Assembly: GCF_017916275.1 (NCBI RefSeq)
Contig: NZ_JAFMST010000008.1
Span: 110,025 to 174,024, forward strand
Direction of reading: 5' to 3'
Length of the DNA: 64,000 bases
Origin: Rubellimicrobium arenae
Lineage (GTDB): Bacteria > Pseudomonadota > Alphaproteobacteria > Rhodobacterales > Rhodobacteraceae
A program made the position numbers and the translations under genes. How positions within the stretch are numbered: position 1 is the first letter of the stretch; each line of letters opens with the position of its first letter. Positions 37,874 through 47,473 of the stretch are shown here, piece by piece. The notes under the pieces are model-generated. The model was not told the origin of the DNA. It made no database searches and saw only the letters and a program-made list of their open reading frames with translations.

Positions 37874-38811
37874 CCGGCCGGGACCACGGCGGCGGCGTCG
37901 ATGCCGCGCGGGCGATCCACGGCGGCCGGCGGGAGGACTGGCTGGACCTGTCCACCGGCATCAACCCGGTGCCTTACCCGCTTCCGCCGATCCCGCCCCA
38001 TGCCTGGACCGCCCTGCCCGACCGTGCGGCGCAAGCCGGGCTCCTGGCGGCGGCCCGCAGTTTCTGGGACATCCCGGACGACGCCGAAGTAATCGCCGCC
38101 CCTGGCCTCTCGGCGATCATCGCGCGCATCGCGCCGGCGCTCGGGGCCAGGTCGGTCCATGTCCCGGGGCCGACCTACAACGAATACGCCGCGAGCTTCG
38201 CCCAGGCGGGGGTGCCCCTCACGGATGCGGGGTCCGCCCCAGGGGTCTTCGTCCATCCCAACAACCCGGACGGGAGGCTCTGGACCGCCGAGGCCATGGG
38301 GACCCGTCCCTTCGCCGTCATCGACGAAAGCTTTTGCGACACCTTGCCGGACCACAGCCATGTCGCCCGCGCCGCCCGCCCTGACACCCTCGTCCTCAAG
38401 AGCTTCGGCAAGTTCTGGGGCTTGGCCGGGGTGCGCCTGGGCTTTGCGATCCTGCGGCCCGGGCCGGTCGCGGCGGCGCTGCGCGACGCCCTCGGTCCTT
38501 GGGCCGTCTCGGGCCCAGCGCTCGCCATCGGCACGGCGGCGCTGTCCGATCGGGACTGGGCCGTGACGACCCGCGAACGTCTGACCACGGACGCACGACG
38601 GCTGGACGAGCTGATGCAGGGACGCGGAGCACGAGTCGTGGGCGGGACGACGCTCTTCCGTCTCTACGAGGTCGATGACGCGCAGGCCTGGCACGACCGC
38701 CTGGCCCGGGGACGGGTCCTCAGCCGCATCTTCCCCTACTCCGCCACCTGGCTCCGGCTGGGCCTTCCGGCTCCGGACCGCTGGAGCCAGCTCGAGGCGG
38801 CCCTGGCGTGA
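37870..38811 (+). CDS. cobC: CobC, threonine-phosphate decarboxylase-type aminotransferase
   Basis: 313 residues, PLP fold class [18 protein letters not shown] is the family start, [11 protein letters not shown] and IDESFCD are PLP-site motifs, and the Schiff-base Lys is in [14 protein letters not shown]. It supplies the aminopropanol-phosphate side chain for the nucleotide loop, working with CobD. ATGA overlap with the upstream gene and GTGA overlap with cobD downstream. Confidence 0.93.
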   Translation: MTGRDHGGGVDAARAIHGGRREDWLDLSTGINPVPYPLPPIPPHAWTALPDRAAQAGLLAAARSFWDIPDDAEVIAAPGLSAIIARIAPALGARSVHVPGPTYNEYAASFAQAGVPLTDAGSAPGVFVHPNNPDGRLWTAEAMGTRPFAVIDESFCDTLPDHSHVARAARPDTLVLKSFGKFWGLAGVRLGFAILRPGPVAAALRDALGPWAVSGPALAIGTAALSDRDWAVTTRERLTTDARRLDELMQGRGARVVGGTTLFRLYEVDDAQAWHDRLARGRVLSRIFPYSATWLRLGLPAPDRWSQLEAALA

Positions 38812-39701
38812 CGCTCGTCCTGGCCCTCCTGCTCGACGCCCTCCTGGGCGAGCCGCGCGCGCTCTGGAGCCGCTGGCCGCATCCGGCCGTCCTCATGGGG
38901 CGGGCGGTCGCCTGGGCCGAGCGGACCTTCAACCAAGGCAACCATCGCCGGCTCAGGGGCCTGCTGTCGCTGCTGCTGCTTGTCGCGGGGGCGCTGGCGC
39001 TGGGGCTGGCGCTCCGTGCCCTGGCCGGCGGCCTGGCCGAGGTGATCGTCGCCGCCATCCTCCTGGCCCAGCGGTCGCTGGCCGACCATGTCCAGGCGGT
39101 GGCGCGCGGGCTGCGGCTGTCCCTGGCCGAGGGGCGCCGCGCCGTGGCCATGATCGTGGGGCGCGACACGGCGACGCTGGATCAGCCGGCCGTCGCCCGC
39201 GCCGCGATCGAGTCCGCCGCCGAGAACTTCTCGGACGGCGTGGTGGCACCGGCCTTCTGGTTCGCGGTGGGGGGCCTGCCAGGGATCCTCGTCTACAAGC
39301 TCGTCAACACCGCCGACAGCATGATCGGCCACCGAACCCCCCGCTACGAGCAGTTCGGCTGGGCCGCCGCACGCCTGGACGACCTGCTGAACCTGATCCC
39401 GGCCCGCCTGTCGGCGCTGCTGATCTGGATCACGCGGCCCCGCGGCACATGGCGAAGCCTGATCCGCGACGCGCGGCTGCACCGCTCTCCCAACGCCGGC
39501 TGGCCCGAGGCCGCCATGGCGCAGGTCCTCGACGTGGCGCTGTCCGGCCCCCGCTCCTACCACGGGGAGGCCAGGGACTTTCCCTGGGTTCATCCGCGCG
39601 GCCGCAAGGTCATCGGCCCCGAGGAGATCGGGGCTGCGGTGCGGGTTCTCTGGCAGGCCTGGGCCGTCCTTCTGGCGCTGGCCGTCCTCCTCGCGCTCTA
39701 G
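38808..39701 (+). CDS. cobD: Adenosylcobinamide-phosphate synthase
   Basis: Integral membrane protein of 297 residues that joins the aminopropanol moiety to adenosylcobyric acid. It begins [30 protein letters not shown], the CobD/CbiB signature, and has [18 protein letters not shown] and [23 protein letters not shown] start fixed by the GTGA overlap with cobC. It shares a CTAG stop with the convergent LLM oxidoreductase gene. Confidence 0.94.
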   Translation: MTLVLALLLDALLGEPRALWSRWPHPAVLMGRAVAWAERTFNQGNHRRLRGLLSLLLLVAGALALGLALRALAGGLAEVIVAAILLAQRSLADHVQAVARGLRLSLAEGRRAVAMIVGRDTATLDQPAVARAAIESAAENFSDGVVAPAFWFAVGGLPGILVYKLVNTADSMIGHRTPRYEQFGWAAARLDDLLNLIPARLSALLIWITRPRGTWRSLIRDARLHRSPNAGWPEAAMAQVLDVALSGPRSYHGEARDFPWVHPRGRKVIGPEEIGAAVRVLWQAWAVLLALAVLLAL

Positions 39702-40693
39702 GCCGCGGCCTGCATCTCCTGCGCGGCCTCGGCCATGATGCGGAGCGAGGTCAGCCGCGCCTCCAAGTCGTAGATCATGCCGGCCAGGATGATCTCGTCG
39801 GGCTTGTAGCGGGCCGCCACCTCGGACAGCCTCCGCCGCACCGTCGAGGGGCTCCCCACCGCCGACATGGACAGCGCCTGCTCCACGCCGGCCATCGCGC
39901 CAGCCGGCACCTCGTCGAGCGGACCCGGAGGGGGCAGCTTGCCCGCCTTGCCGGTCCGCATCCGCACGAAGGACAGGACTTGGGACGACCGGAGCCGCTC
40001 GGCCTCGGCATCGGTGGCGGCGGCGCAGGCGCCCATGGCGACCATGGCATAGGGCGCATCGAGCCATTGCGACGGGCGGAAGGTCGTCCGGTACGCTTCC
40101 AGCGCTTCCTCGAGGTAGGTGGGCGCGAAGTGGCTGGCAAAGGCATAGGGCAGCCCCAGATAGGCCGCGAGCTGCGCGCCGTAAAGCGAGGAGCCCAGGA
40201 TCCAGATCGGCACCTCGGTCCCTGCGCCGGGCACCGCCTGCACGCGCGCGCCCTCGCCCTCCCGGGACAGGTAGCCCAGCAACTCCACCACATCGCGCGG
40301 GAAGCTGTCCTCGTCCTCGCCCGAGAGGTGGCGCCGCAGGGCACGGGCGGTCAGCATGTCGGTCCCGGGCGCACGGCCGAGCCCCAGGTCGATCCGTCCC
40401 GGGAACAGGCTGGCCAGCGTGCCGAACTGCTCGGCCACGACGAGGGGGGAGTGATTGGGCAGCATGATCCCGCCGGCCCCGACGCGGATCGTCCGGGTGT
40501 TCGCCGCGACATGCTGGATCGCCAGCGGCGTCGCCGCCGAGGCCACGCCGGGCATGTTGTGATGCTCGGCCAGCCAGAAGCGGTGGAACCCCAGACGCTC
40601 GGCCTCCTGCGCGAGGGCCACGGATTCCTGGAAGGCGCGCGCGGCATCGCCGCCTTCCACGATGGGGCAAAGGTCGAGAACGGAAAGTTGCAT
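39698..40693 (-). CDS. LLM-class flavin-dependent oxidoreductase
   Basis: 331 residues, luciferase-like TIM barrel. The start [54 protein letters not shown] and the end [16 protein letters not shown] fit the alkanal monooxygenase-like group annotated near bacterial luciferase. Substrate unknown. An intergenic gap of 76 bp separates it from the upstream hydrolase-like gene on the same strand. Confidence 0.9.
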   Translation of the reverse strand: MQLSVLDLCPIVEGGDAARAFQESVALAQEAERLGFHRFWLAEHHNMPGVASAATPLAIQHVAANTRTIRVGAGGIMLPNHSPLVVAEQFGTLASLFPGRIDLGLGRAPGTDMLTARALRRHLSGEDEDSFPRDVVELLGYLSREGEGARVQAVPGAGTEVPIWILGSSLYGAQLAAYLGLPYAFASHFAPTYLEEALEAYRTTFRPSQWLDAPYAMVAMGACAAATDAEAERLRSSQVLSFVRMRTGKAGKLPPPGPLDEVPAGAMAGVEQALSMSAVGSPSTVRRRLSEVAARYKPDEIILAGMIYDLEARLTSLRIMAEAAQEMQAAA

Positions 40694-40769
40694 GACGGGC
40701 CTTCCTCGCGCAGGGGACCCTAAAGGTGGCGCTCCTGTCGCGCATCCGCAACCCCGGGGCGCCGTGCCG

Positions 40770-41318
40770 TCACATCGGAGGGAGCCACCCCCCGGCGGCG
40801 TGCCCCGCCCCGACCACGCCCAGGGCGACCAGGGCGGACAGGAGCGACTTCTCCCGCACGATCCCATACCCCACGGCCGCCACCACGCCGACGGCCCCGA
40901 CCACGAGCCGCCAGTTGTCCCCCGGCGGCAGGACCGCGACGGCGAGCCAGGCCGCGCCCAGCGCATTCAGCATGATCCACAACGGGCTCCAGCGGCCCAG
41001 GCTGACCTGGAACGGTTCCGGCAGCCAGATCTGCCCGAAGCCCCGCGCCGGCGACAGGAGGTCGGCCGCGAGGTGCACGGCCACGCCGAGGAACGCCCCC
41101 GCCGCCCCCGCCGGGCCAAGCCCCGGCAGCAGCCAGAGCACCAGGAACGGCAGCAGGACCGAATGGGTCAGGATCGAGCGGTGGTGCAGGAGCCGGAGCG
41201 CCAGCAGGTCGATGTCCGGCGCGGCCACGAAGACGGCGGCCGACCCGGCCAGGATGATCCCCTGGCCGGGCGCCGAAAGTCCGAGGCGGCCCAGAAGGTC
41301 GAACGCCTCGGGGTTCAC
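40770..41318 (-). CDS. YdjM-like (DUF457) membrane metal-dependent hydrolase family protein
   Basis: 182 residues, several membrane helices. The family motif appears as [20 protein letters not shown] followed by HLAADLLSP, giving the conserved Asp/His set of inner-membrane hydrolase-like proteins such as YdjM. GTG start fixed by the GTGA overlap with the preA stop, so it is translationally coupled to the pyrimidine reductase genes. Its biochemical role is not established. Confidence 0.78.
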   Translation of the reverse strand: MNPEAFDLLGRLGLSAPGQGIILAGSAAVFVAAPDIDLLALRLLHHRSILTHSVLLPFLVLWLLPGLGPAGAAGAFLGVAVHLAADLLSPARGFGQIWLPEPFQVSLGRWSPLWIMLNALGAAWLAVAVLPPGDNWRLVVGAVGVVAAVGYGIVREKSLLSALVALGVVGAGHAAGGWLPPM

Positions 41319-42616
41319 TCGGCCGCGCGGGCCATCGGGTTGTTCGGGTGCGTGGTCCAGTTGGCGTAGTCGCCGACCACGACCCCCGTCCGCGGGTCCA
41401 TGGTCCCCTTCGGCAGCTCGACCATGCTGATGCAGTTCTGCACGGGGCAGACGTCCACGCACAGGTTGCAGGCCACGCATTCCTCGTCCTTCACGGTGAA
41501 GACCCGGCCCGGGTTCATCGCGATGGCCTGGTGGCTCGTGTCCTCGCAGGCGGCGTAGCAGCGGCCGCACTTGATGCAGAGGTCCTGGTCGATCCGCGCC
41601 TTGGTGACGTAGTTGAGATTCAGGTACTGCCAGTCGGTGACGTTGGGCACCGCGCGCCCGACCAGTTGGTCCACGCTCGTGAAGCCTTTCTGGTCCATGT
41701 AGGCGGACAGGCCGGTGATCATCTCCTGCACGATCCTGAAGCCGTAGGTCATGGCCGCCGTGCAGACCTGCACGGAGCCCGCGCCCAGCGCCATGAACTC
41801 GGCCGCGTCGCGCCAGGTGGTGACCCCGCCGATGCCGCTGATGGGCAGCCCCCGCGTCTCGGGCGACCGCGCGATCTCGGCCACCATGTTGAGAGCGATG
41901 GGCTTCACCGCCGGGCCGCAGTAGCCGCCATGCGTGCCCTTGCCGTCGATCTTGGGCTCGGGCGCAAAGTCGTCGAGGTCGACGCTGGTGATCGAGTTGA
42001 TGGTGTTGATGAGGCTGACCGCATCCGCCCCGCCCCGCTTCGCCGCCTCGGCGGGCTTGCGGATGTCGCTGATGTTCGGCGTCAGCTTCACGATGCAGGG
42101 CATGCGCGAGTGCGTCTTGACCCAGCGCGTGACCATCTCGATGTATTCGGGCACCTGCCCCACCGCCGAGCCCATGCCGCGTTCGGCCATGCCATGCGGG
42201 CAGCCGAAGTTGAGCTCCACCCCGTCGGCGCCGGTGTCCTCGATGCGGGCAAGGATCGCTTTCCACGAGTCCTCGTCGCAGGGCACCATGAGCGAGATGA
42301 TCAGCGCCCGGTCCGGGTAGTCGCGCTTGACCGACTTGATCTCGCGCAGGTTCACCTCGAGCGGGCGGTCGGTGATGAGCTCGATGTTGTTGATGCCCAT
42401 CACGCGGCGGTCGGCGCCGTAGATCACGCCGTAGCGCGGGCCGTTCACGTTGACGACCGGCGGCCCCTCCGAGCCCAGCGTCTTCCAGACGACGCCGCCC
42501 CAGCCCGCCTCGAAGGCGCGGCGCACGTTGTATTCCTTGTCGGTGGGCGGCGCGGAGGCCAGCCAGAACGGGTTCGGCGAACGGATGCCGATGAAGTTGG
42601 TCGCGAGATTGGCCAT
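41315..42616 (-). CDS. preA: NAD-dependent dihydropyrimidine dehydrogenase subunit PreA
   Basis: Catalytic subunit of the enzyme that reduces uracil and thymine, first step of the reductive pyrimidine pathway. 433 residues: FMN TIM barrel (NFIGIRSPNPFWLASAPPTDKEY; HGGYCGPAVKPIALNMV) and two C-terminal 4Fe-4S sets, CIKCGRCYAACEDTS and CVACNLCVDVCPVQNC. Starts three bases after the preT stop. Downstream coupling to the YdjM-like gene by GTGA. Confidence 0.96.
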   Translation of the reverse strand: MANLATNFIGIRSPNPFWLASAPPTDKEYNVRRAFEAGWGGVVWKTLGSEGPPVVNVNGPRYGVIYGADRRVMGINNIELITDRPLEVNLREIKSVKRDYPDRALIISLMVPCDEDSWKAILARIEDTGADGVELNFGCPHGMAERGMGSAVGQVPEYIEMVTRWVKTHSRMPCIVKLTPNISDIRKPAEAAKRGGADAVSLINTINSITSVDLDDFAPEPKIDGKGTHGGYCGPAVKPIALNMVAEIARSPETRGLPISGIGGVTTWRDAAEFMALGAGSVQVCTAAMTYGFRIVQEMITGLSAYMDQKGFTSVDQLVGRAVPNVTDWQYLNLNYVTKARIDQDLCIKCGRCYAACEDTSHQAIAMNPGRVFTVKDEECVACNLCVDVCPVQNCISMVELPKGTMDPRTGVVVGDYANWTTHPNNPMARAAE

Positions 42617-42619
42617 CGT

Positions 42620-43945
42620 TCAGTTCCTTCCCATCAGCGCCGCATGGATCGCCTCGGCCGCGTCGCGACCCTGCGCCGCGGCCGTCACCGTCAGGTCCTC
42701 GCCCCCTGGGGCGCAGTCGCCGCCCACCCAGACGCCCGCGGGCAGGCTGGTCGGGTCGATCTTGCCGCCCATCGCCGACGCGCCGTCCGGCAGGGCGCCG
42801 AGGGTCTGGCCAATGGCCTTGAACACCTGGTCCGCCTCCAGCCGGAAGCCGTTCCCGGTGACCCGCAGCCCCTCGGGCGTGGTCTCGGTATAGGCGAACT
42901 GCACCTCGTGGACGGCGCCGTTGCCCTTGATCTCGACGGGTGCGGCCTCGTGGACGATGCGGACGCCCACATGCTTGGCGTGGTCCTGCTCGTAGCCCGA
43001 GGCGCTCATCTGCGACTGGTCGCGGCGGTAGACGATGGTGACGTTCTCGGCGCCCAAAGCCTTGGACTGCACGGCGGCATCGATGGCGGTCATGCCGCCG
43101 CCGATCACCACGACGCTCCGCCCGATCGGAATCGCGCCCTTGTCCCCGGCCTGGCGCAGTCCAGCGATGAACTCCACCGCGTCGCGGACCTCGGCCTTGT
43201 CCTCGCCGGGCGCGCGCAGGGCGTTCACCCCCTGGAGCCCGACCCCCAGGAAGACCGCGTCGAAGTCCTGCCGGAGCTGATCCAGCGTCATGTCGCGGCC
43301 CAGCTCCACGCCCATCCGCAGCTCGATCCCGCCGATCCAAAGGAGCCAGTCCACCTCGGCCTGCGCGAAGTCGTGGGGCACCTTGTAGGCCGCGATGCCA
43401 TATTCATTGAGGCCGCCGGGCTTGGGCCGCTTGTCGAAGACCACGACGTCATGCCCGTGCATAGCCAGCCGGTGCGCGCAGGACAGGCCCGCCGGGCCCG
43501 CCCCCACGACGGCGATCCGACGCCCGGTCGAGGGCGCACGCGTGTAGGGATGCGCGTTGGTGGCCATCCCGGCGTCCGTGGCAAAGCGCTGGAGCCGCCC
43601 GATCTCGACCGGCTTGCCTTCGGCGACCTCCCGGACGCAGGAGCCCTCGCACAGCTGCTCGGTCGGGCAGACGCGCGCGCAGGCCCCCCCGAAGATGTTG
43701 GAGTCCCAGATCGTCCTGGCCGCGACCTCCGGGTTGCCGGCCAGGATTTGGCGGATGAACAGCGGGATGTCGATCGCCGTCGGGCAGGCCGTCACGCAGG
43801 GCGCGTCATAGCAGAAGTAGCAGCGGTCGGCGGCCACCCGTGCCTCGTGGGGGTCGAACGGCAGTTGCGCGTCCGAGAAGTTGGCGGCGATCTGCCCGCC
43901 ATCGAGACGGTGCGGAACGACGCCGGGCGTCTGCGGGCTGGTCAT
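42620..43945 (-). CDS. preT: NAD-dependent dihydropyrimidine dehydrogenase subunit PreT
   Basis: 441 residues, partner of PreA that takes electrons from NADH. The N-terminal Cys-rich part (CYFCYDAPCVTACPTAID, CARVCPTEQLCEGSC) forms Fe-S clusters; FAD site GAGPAGLSCAHRL, pyridine-nucleotide site VVIGGGMTAIDAAV, and the end VWVGGDCAPGGEDLTVTAAAQGR are GltD-like. First gene of the operon; its 71-bp upstream gap holds a candidate operator. Confidence 0.95.
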   Translation of the reverse strand: MTSPQTPGVVPHRLDGGQIAANFSDAQLPFDPHEARVAADRCYFCYDAPCVTACPTAIDIPLFIRQILAGNPEVAARTIWDSNIFGGACARVCPTEQLCEGSCVREVAEGKPVEIGRLQRFATDAGMATNAHPYTRAPSTGRRIAVVGAGPAGLSCAHRLAMHGHDVVVFDKRPKPGGLNEYGIAAYKVPHDFAQAEVDWLLWIGGIELRMGVELGRDMTLDQLRQDFDAVFLGVGLQGVNALRAPGEDKAEVRDAVEFIAGLRQAGDKGAIPIGRSVVVIGGGMTAIDAAVQSKALGAENVTIVYRRDQSQMSASGYEQDHAKHVGVRIVHEAAPVEIKGNGAVHEVQFAYTETTPEGLRVTGNGFRLEADQVFKAIGQTLGALPDGASAMGGKIDPTSLPAGVWVGGDCAPGGEDLTVTAAAQGRDAAEAIHAALMGRN

Positions 43946-43997
43946 CTGGGGCTCCCCGTTGAGCTATGTTTTCAGGGAGCCTGCCACAGGGCCAAAA

Positions 43998-44015
43998 TTT
44001 TACCAAACGGAAAAA
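43998..44015 (-). promoter_or_regulatory. Candidate operator upstream of preT
   Basis: A dyad TTTT-A-CC-AAAC-GG-A-AAAA (each arm TTTTnCC / GGnAAAA, 4-base centre) in the only AT-rich patch of the surroundings, 53 bases upstream of the preT start. Its layout is like the palindromes bound by regulators of pyrimidine catabolism in alphaproteobacteria, but which regulator binds is not shown. A second inverted repeat GGCTCCC/GGGAGCC lies at 43950-43956/43975-43981. Confidence 0.45.
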
Positions 44016-44016
44016 A

Positions 44017-45387
44017 TCAGCCGGGTTCCCCCTTCGCGAAGTGGTGAGCGATACTGCCCGCGTAATAGGCGAAGAGATCCGCCTCCTCGGGGCGCCGGGC
44101 CACGCCGGCCAGGCCCCGCAGAATCACGTCCCGCTCGGCCAGAAGCTCCAGCGCATCCTCGACGATCCGGTCGGGCGCCCGGCCCGGAAGTTCGATGCCG
44201 CGCCGGGCCAGCCAGGCGAGATCGTCGCGGATGCCCGCCTCCAGGGCCTCGGGGGTCCGGAAGGCGCCGTCCAGCAGATGGCGCGCCACCAGGGGAACGG
44301 GAAGGACCGGGATCGCCCCGGTGACCCGCTCCATCAGTTCGGCCGCCAGGCTCTCGGTCGGGTGGTCCGCGCAGGTTTCCAGGAAGGCCCCGAGCGACAA
44401 AGGCGGCCCCAGCAGCACCTTGGCCGTGCCGAAGCCATGGAACCGCAGGGTCACGCGGCGCCAGAGATGCACGGCCAGGCCGCCCAGCACCTGGCGGAGG
44501 GGCGGACGGAACCGGCGCACCCCGGTCACGTGGGCGCGGATCAGGAACCTGTCCTCCAGCACGCGATCGTAGTTGATGCCCACCGGCACGAAGATCACGT
44601 CGCGCGTCCGGTCCGGCGCGCCTTCCACGATGTAGCTGAGAAGGCCCAGGCGCGGCTCTCCGGGCCGGCCGTCGATGCTGAGCCGCCCTTCCGGGAAGAT
44701 CGCCTGGGTCACCCCTCCCGCCGTCGCCATCTGCACATAGCGCGCGAGCACCCGCCGATAGAGCGCGCCCCGGTCCCGCCGCCGGATGAAGTAGGCCCCC
44801 ATCATCCGGATCATCGAGGACAGCGGCCAGACCCTCGCCCACTCGCCCACGGCGTAGGACAGCGCGCCCGCCCCGGACACGAGCCAGGTCACGAGCACGT
44901 AGTCCATGTTGGACCGGTGATTCATGACGAAGACCACCGCCGCGTCCGGCGGCAGGCGGTCCAGGGCCGCCAGGTCGATCTCGGACAGGCGGATGCGGTA
45001 AAGCGACCGGCTCAGCCACCGGGCCAGCCGCGCGCCCCACCCGAAATAGATGGTCGCGGAGAACGCCGGCACGATTTCCCGGGCGAACTCGCGGGCCCGT
45101 TCGAAGGCCACGCTTTCGGGGATGCCCCGGGAATGGGCCTCGTCGGCGACCGCGCGGGTCACGGCGGGATCATAGATCAGCCGCTGGATCATGTCGTAGC
45201 GCCGCGCGAGCTTGAAGGGCTCGATCGGGCGCTTGAGGCGGGTGTTGAGCCGCGCCACCACCCGTTCCATGCGGCGGCGGAAGAACCAGCGCACCGAAGG
45301 AAACAGGAAATGCGAAGCGAAGGTCACCCCCGCGAAGAGCAGGATCAGGATCAGGAGCCAGAGTGGAATGGCGACGGTCCGGGTCAT
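44017..45387 (-). CDS. PlsB-like glycerol-3-phosphate 1-O-acyltransferase family protein
   Basis: 456 residues with an N-terminal membrane helix (IPLWLLILILLFAGVTFASHFLF) and the acyltransferase motifs in order: NHRSNMD (HX4D), GAYFIRRRDRGALYRRV, FPEGRLS and IFVPVGINYDRV. This is the PlsB-type branch that acylates glycerol-3-phosphate. Start at 45387 (MTRTVAI) is preferred; ATGs at 45399 and 45477 are possible. Stops one base short of the candidate preT operator. Confidence 0.85.
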   Translation of the reverse strand: MTRTVAIPLWLLILILLFAGVTFASHFLFPSVRWFFRRRMERVVARLNTRLKRPIEPFKLARRYDMIQRLIYDPAVTRAVADEAHSRGIPESVAFERAREFAREIVPAFSATIYFGWGARLARWLSRSLYRIRLSEIDLAALDRLPPDAAVVFVMNHRSNMDYVLVTWLVSGAGALSYAVGEWARVWPLSSMIRMMGAYFIRRRDRGALYRRVLARYVQMATAGGVTQAIFPEGRLSIDGRPGEPRLGLLSYIVEGAPDRTRDVIFVPVGINYDRVLEDRFLIRAHVTGVRRFRPPLRQVLGGLAVHLWRRVTLRFHGFGTAKVLLGPPLSLGAFLETCADHPTESLAAELMERVTGAIPVLPVPLVARHLLDGAFRTPEALEAGIRDDLAWLARRGIELPGRAPDRIVEDALELLAERDVILRGLAGVARRPEEADLFAYYAGSIAHHFAKGEPG

Positions 45388-45504
45388 GGCCGGACCCATG
45401 ACAGGGAAGGCGCGGCGGGACAATCCCACCCGGAGGCGCCGCCGGGCCGCCGTTTCCGGATCGGCATATTTCGGCAAAATGCCGTGAGACCGGTGATTGC
45501 GCGA

Positions 45505-45532
45505 TTGAATTGGCTTGGATAAGCACTAACAA
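45505..45532 (+). promoter_or_regulatory. Candidate promoter of the H-NS/HvrA gene
   Basis: TTGAAT (45505-45510) and TAACAA (45527-45532) are 16 bases apart, in an AT-richer stretch about 70 bases upstream of the start codon. Resemblance to the sigma-70 consensus only; no experimental support. Confidence 0.35.
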
Positions 45533-45599
45533 TCCTCCCTGCAAAGGGCGATGATTGTGTGTGTGCTGGCGGTTTCCGGAAACAACAAGGAAATCAGGA

Positions 45600-45938
45600 A
45601 TGACGGATTACGAGAAGATGTCCCGCAAGGAGCTGATGCAGCTCCGCGCCAATATCGACAAGGCGATCGCCACTGTGGGCGATCGTGACAAGCGCAACGC
45701 CCTGAAGGCGGCCGAAGACGCGGCACGCGATCATGGGTTCACGCTGAACGACCTGATGCCGCTGATCGGTCAGGTGCGCGGCCGCCGCAAGGCGACCTCG
45801 TCCGGCGAAGGCGGCGAGCCGCGTTATCGCAACCCGGAAAACCCGGAGCAGACCTGGTCCGGTCGTGGCCGGCGCCCGCGCTGGGTCCACGAGGCCGAGG
45901 CGGCCGGACGTCCGCTTGAGGATCTGCTGGCAAGCTGA
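45600..45938 (+). CDS. H-NS family nucleoid protein, HvrA type
   Basis: 112 residues. The N-terminal coiled-coil region (KMSRKELMQLRANIDKAIATV) mediates oligomerisation, and the C-terminal DNA-binding loop reads TWSGRGRRPRW at about 85-95, the signature of alphaproteobacterial H-NS (HvrA, first known as a regulator of photosynthesis genes in Rhodobacter). A downstream hairpin at 45962-45987 lies at the end of the convergent gene. Low-light regulation cannot be inferred from here. Confidence 0.92.
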   Translation: MTDYEKMSRKELMQLRANIDKAIATVGDRDKRNALKAAEDAARDHGFTLNDLMPLIGQVRGRRKATSSGEGGEPRYRNPENPEQTWSGRGRRPRWVHEAEAAGRPLEDLLAS

Positions 45939-45961
45939 CCTTAAGGAAGGACAAAAGCTGA

Positions 45962-45987
45962 GGAGCGCCTACCGACTGAGGCGCTCC
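45962..45987 (-). terminator. 9-bp hairpin between hvrA-like and JAMM-like genes
   Basis: Perfect 9-bp stem GGAGCGCCT/AGGCGCTCC with an 8-base loop. It overlaps the last codons of the minus-strand gene; on that strand the sequence downstream contains CTTTTG. It may also stop the convergent H-NS transcript. Confidence 0.55.
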
Positions 45988-46490
45988 ACCAGTTCGTCAT
46001 ACGTATAGGCCTTGGCGACATCGCCGGCCTGCGACTTGTAGAAGTTCGGCGCGATCGGCAGGCAGCCGACTCCGCAGACCTGCTTGGTCACCATTCTCTC
46101 CCAATCGACGAACCACAGCCGCCCCCCTGGGGTCGCGATCCAGCCATCGATCTGCAGGCTCTGGTCGCTGAGCATGTCCACGTCCGAGGGAAGCTCATTG
46201 TAATAAGCAAAATCAAAGGCTCCATGGGTGTGATAGCTCGCGATCACGTCCATGCCCTGCGGCCAATCAAGCGGGCAGGAATCCATATTCCCGGGAGCGG
46301 GCTCCGTCGCGTCAAGTTGACCATCCGATCCAAATCCAACAAAGCCGCAGTATTCACGATGCTTGGCAAACGAGAGGGGCTGTAATCTTTCGAACAGGTT
46401 AATCATGAACTGCACCTCATCACGTGATTGCGCCAGGGCCGCCCCCGGCAGGAGGATGGCGGCGGCGACGCAGGCAACGAAACGGTGCAT
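45969..46490 (-). CDS. Exported JAMM-like (DUF4329-type) protein
   Basis: 173 residues with a signal peptide (MHRFVACVAAAILLPGAALAQ). The mature part shows SYHTHG at 85-90 and then PSDVD at 101-105: together HxH-x12-SxxD, like the zinc site of JAB/JAMM isopeptidases, with Glu46 as the possible acidic partner in REYCGF. I assign it tentatively to DUF4329. The gene is visibly AT-richer than its neighbours, including codons such as TTA and AAA, so it may have been acquired. Cysteines 48, 72, 139 and 143 are present. Confidence 0.7.
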   Translation of the reverse strand: MHRFVACVAAAILLPGAALAQSRDEVQFMINLFERLQPLSFAKHREYCGFVGFGSDGQLDATEPAPGNMDSCPLDWPQGMDVIASYHTHGAFDFAYYNELPSDVDMLSDQSLQIDGWIATPGGRLWFVDWERMVTKQVCGVGCLPIAPNFYKSQAGDVAKAYTYDELVERLSR

Positions 46491-46689
46491 TCCAGCACTC
46501 CCTGACCATTCCCGCGAAACGTAGCACGATCGCAACGAGCCGGAAATGTCGCCCGCCTGCCTTGCCGCGCGGCAGGGGGACCGCTAGCGTCCGGGCCACG
46601 GGCCGCCTTGGAAGGCCCGCCCTGCGGCGACAGTCCCCTTGAACCCGATGACGACCCTGGAACTTGGGCAAAGGCCCGGGAGACCCGAC

Positions 46690-47424
46690 ATGGCGAACGA
46701 CACCATTCTGATGACCGGCGCCGGAACAGGGATCGGCCTTGCCATGGCGCGCCTCTTCCTTGCCGAAGGCCATCGGGTGATCGGCATCGGCCGCAGGCCG
46801 GACGTGCTGGAGGCGGCCCGGGCCGCGGCGCCCGGGCTGGTGACGCGTCCCTGCGACATCACCCGACCCGGGGATCGCGTCGCGCTCGTCCACTGGCTCG
46901 GGACCGAGCACGCCGACCTTTCCATGCTGGTCAACAACGCGGGCATCCAGCGGGCGGCCGACTTCGCGAATGCGCCCCCCTCCGACGACGCCGTCACGGC
47001 CGAGATCGCCGTGAACCTTGCGGCGCCGATCCAGCTCACCGCGGCGCTCCTGCCCCTGCTCCGCCGCCAGCCCCGCGCGCGCGTGGTGAACGTGACATCC
47101 GGCCTCGCCTTCTGCCCGCTGGCCTCGGTCCCGGTCTACTGCGCGACCAAGGCCGCCCTGCATTCCTTCACGCTTTCGCTCCGGCACCAGCTCCGCGCCA
47201 CTCCGGTCCGCGTGATCGAGATCGCCCCGCCGATCGTGGACACCGAACTGGACCAGGGCCGCCGCGGACCGGCCGACCGCCCAGGCATGACGGCCGAGGC
47301 CTTCGCCGAAGCCGCCCTCGCCGGATTGCGCGACGGGCAGGAGGAGATCGTGGTGGGATTCGCGCAGGGCCTGCGCACGCAGGGGGAGGCGATGTTCGGC
47401 CGCCTCAATCCTTCGGGCGTTTGA
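46690..47424 (+). CDS. SDR-family oxidoreductase (DltE-like)
   Basis: 244 residues. Motifs: TGAGTGIG near residue 10, [17 protein letters not shown] with the catalytic Ser, and [11 protein letters not shown] with Tyr and Lys. The tail [15 protein letters not shown] fits the DltE-like subgroup. Substrate unknown. The start at 46690 (MANDTIL) is used; ATG at 46639 is less conserved. It precedes deoD by 49 bp on the same strand. Confidence 0.88.
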   Translation: MANDTILMTGAGTGIGLAMARLFLAEGHRVIGIGRRPDVLEAARAAAPGLVTRPCDITRPGDRVALVHWLGTEHADLSMLVNNAGIQRAADFANAPPSDDAVTAEIAVNLAAPIQLTAALLPLLRRQPRARVVNVTSGLAFCPLASVPVYCATKAALHSFTLSLRHQLRATPVRVIEIAPPIVDTELDQGRRGPADRPGMTAEAFAEAALAGLRDGQEEIVVGFAQGLRTQGEAMFGRLNPSGV

Positions 47425-47473
47425 CTTGCCTCCGGCGGCCGGGCGACAACCGGCGCAGCGACAGGGGGACAGC

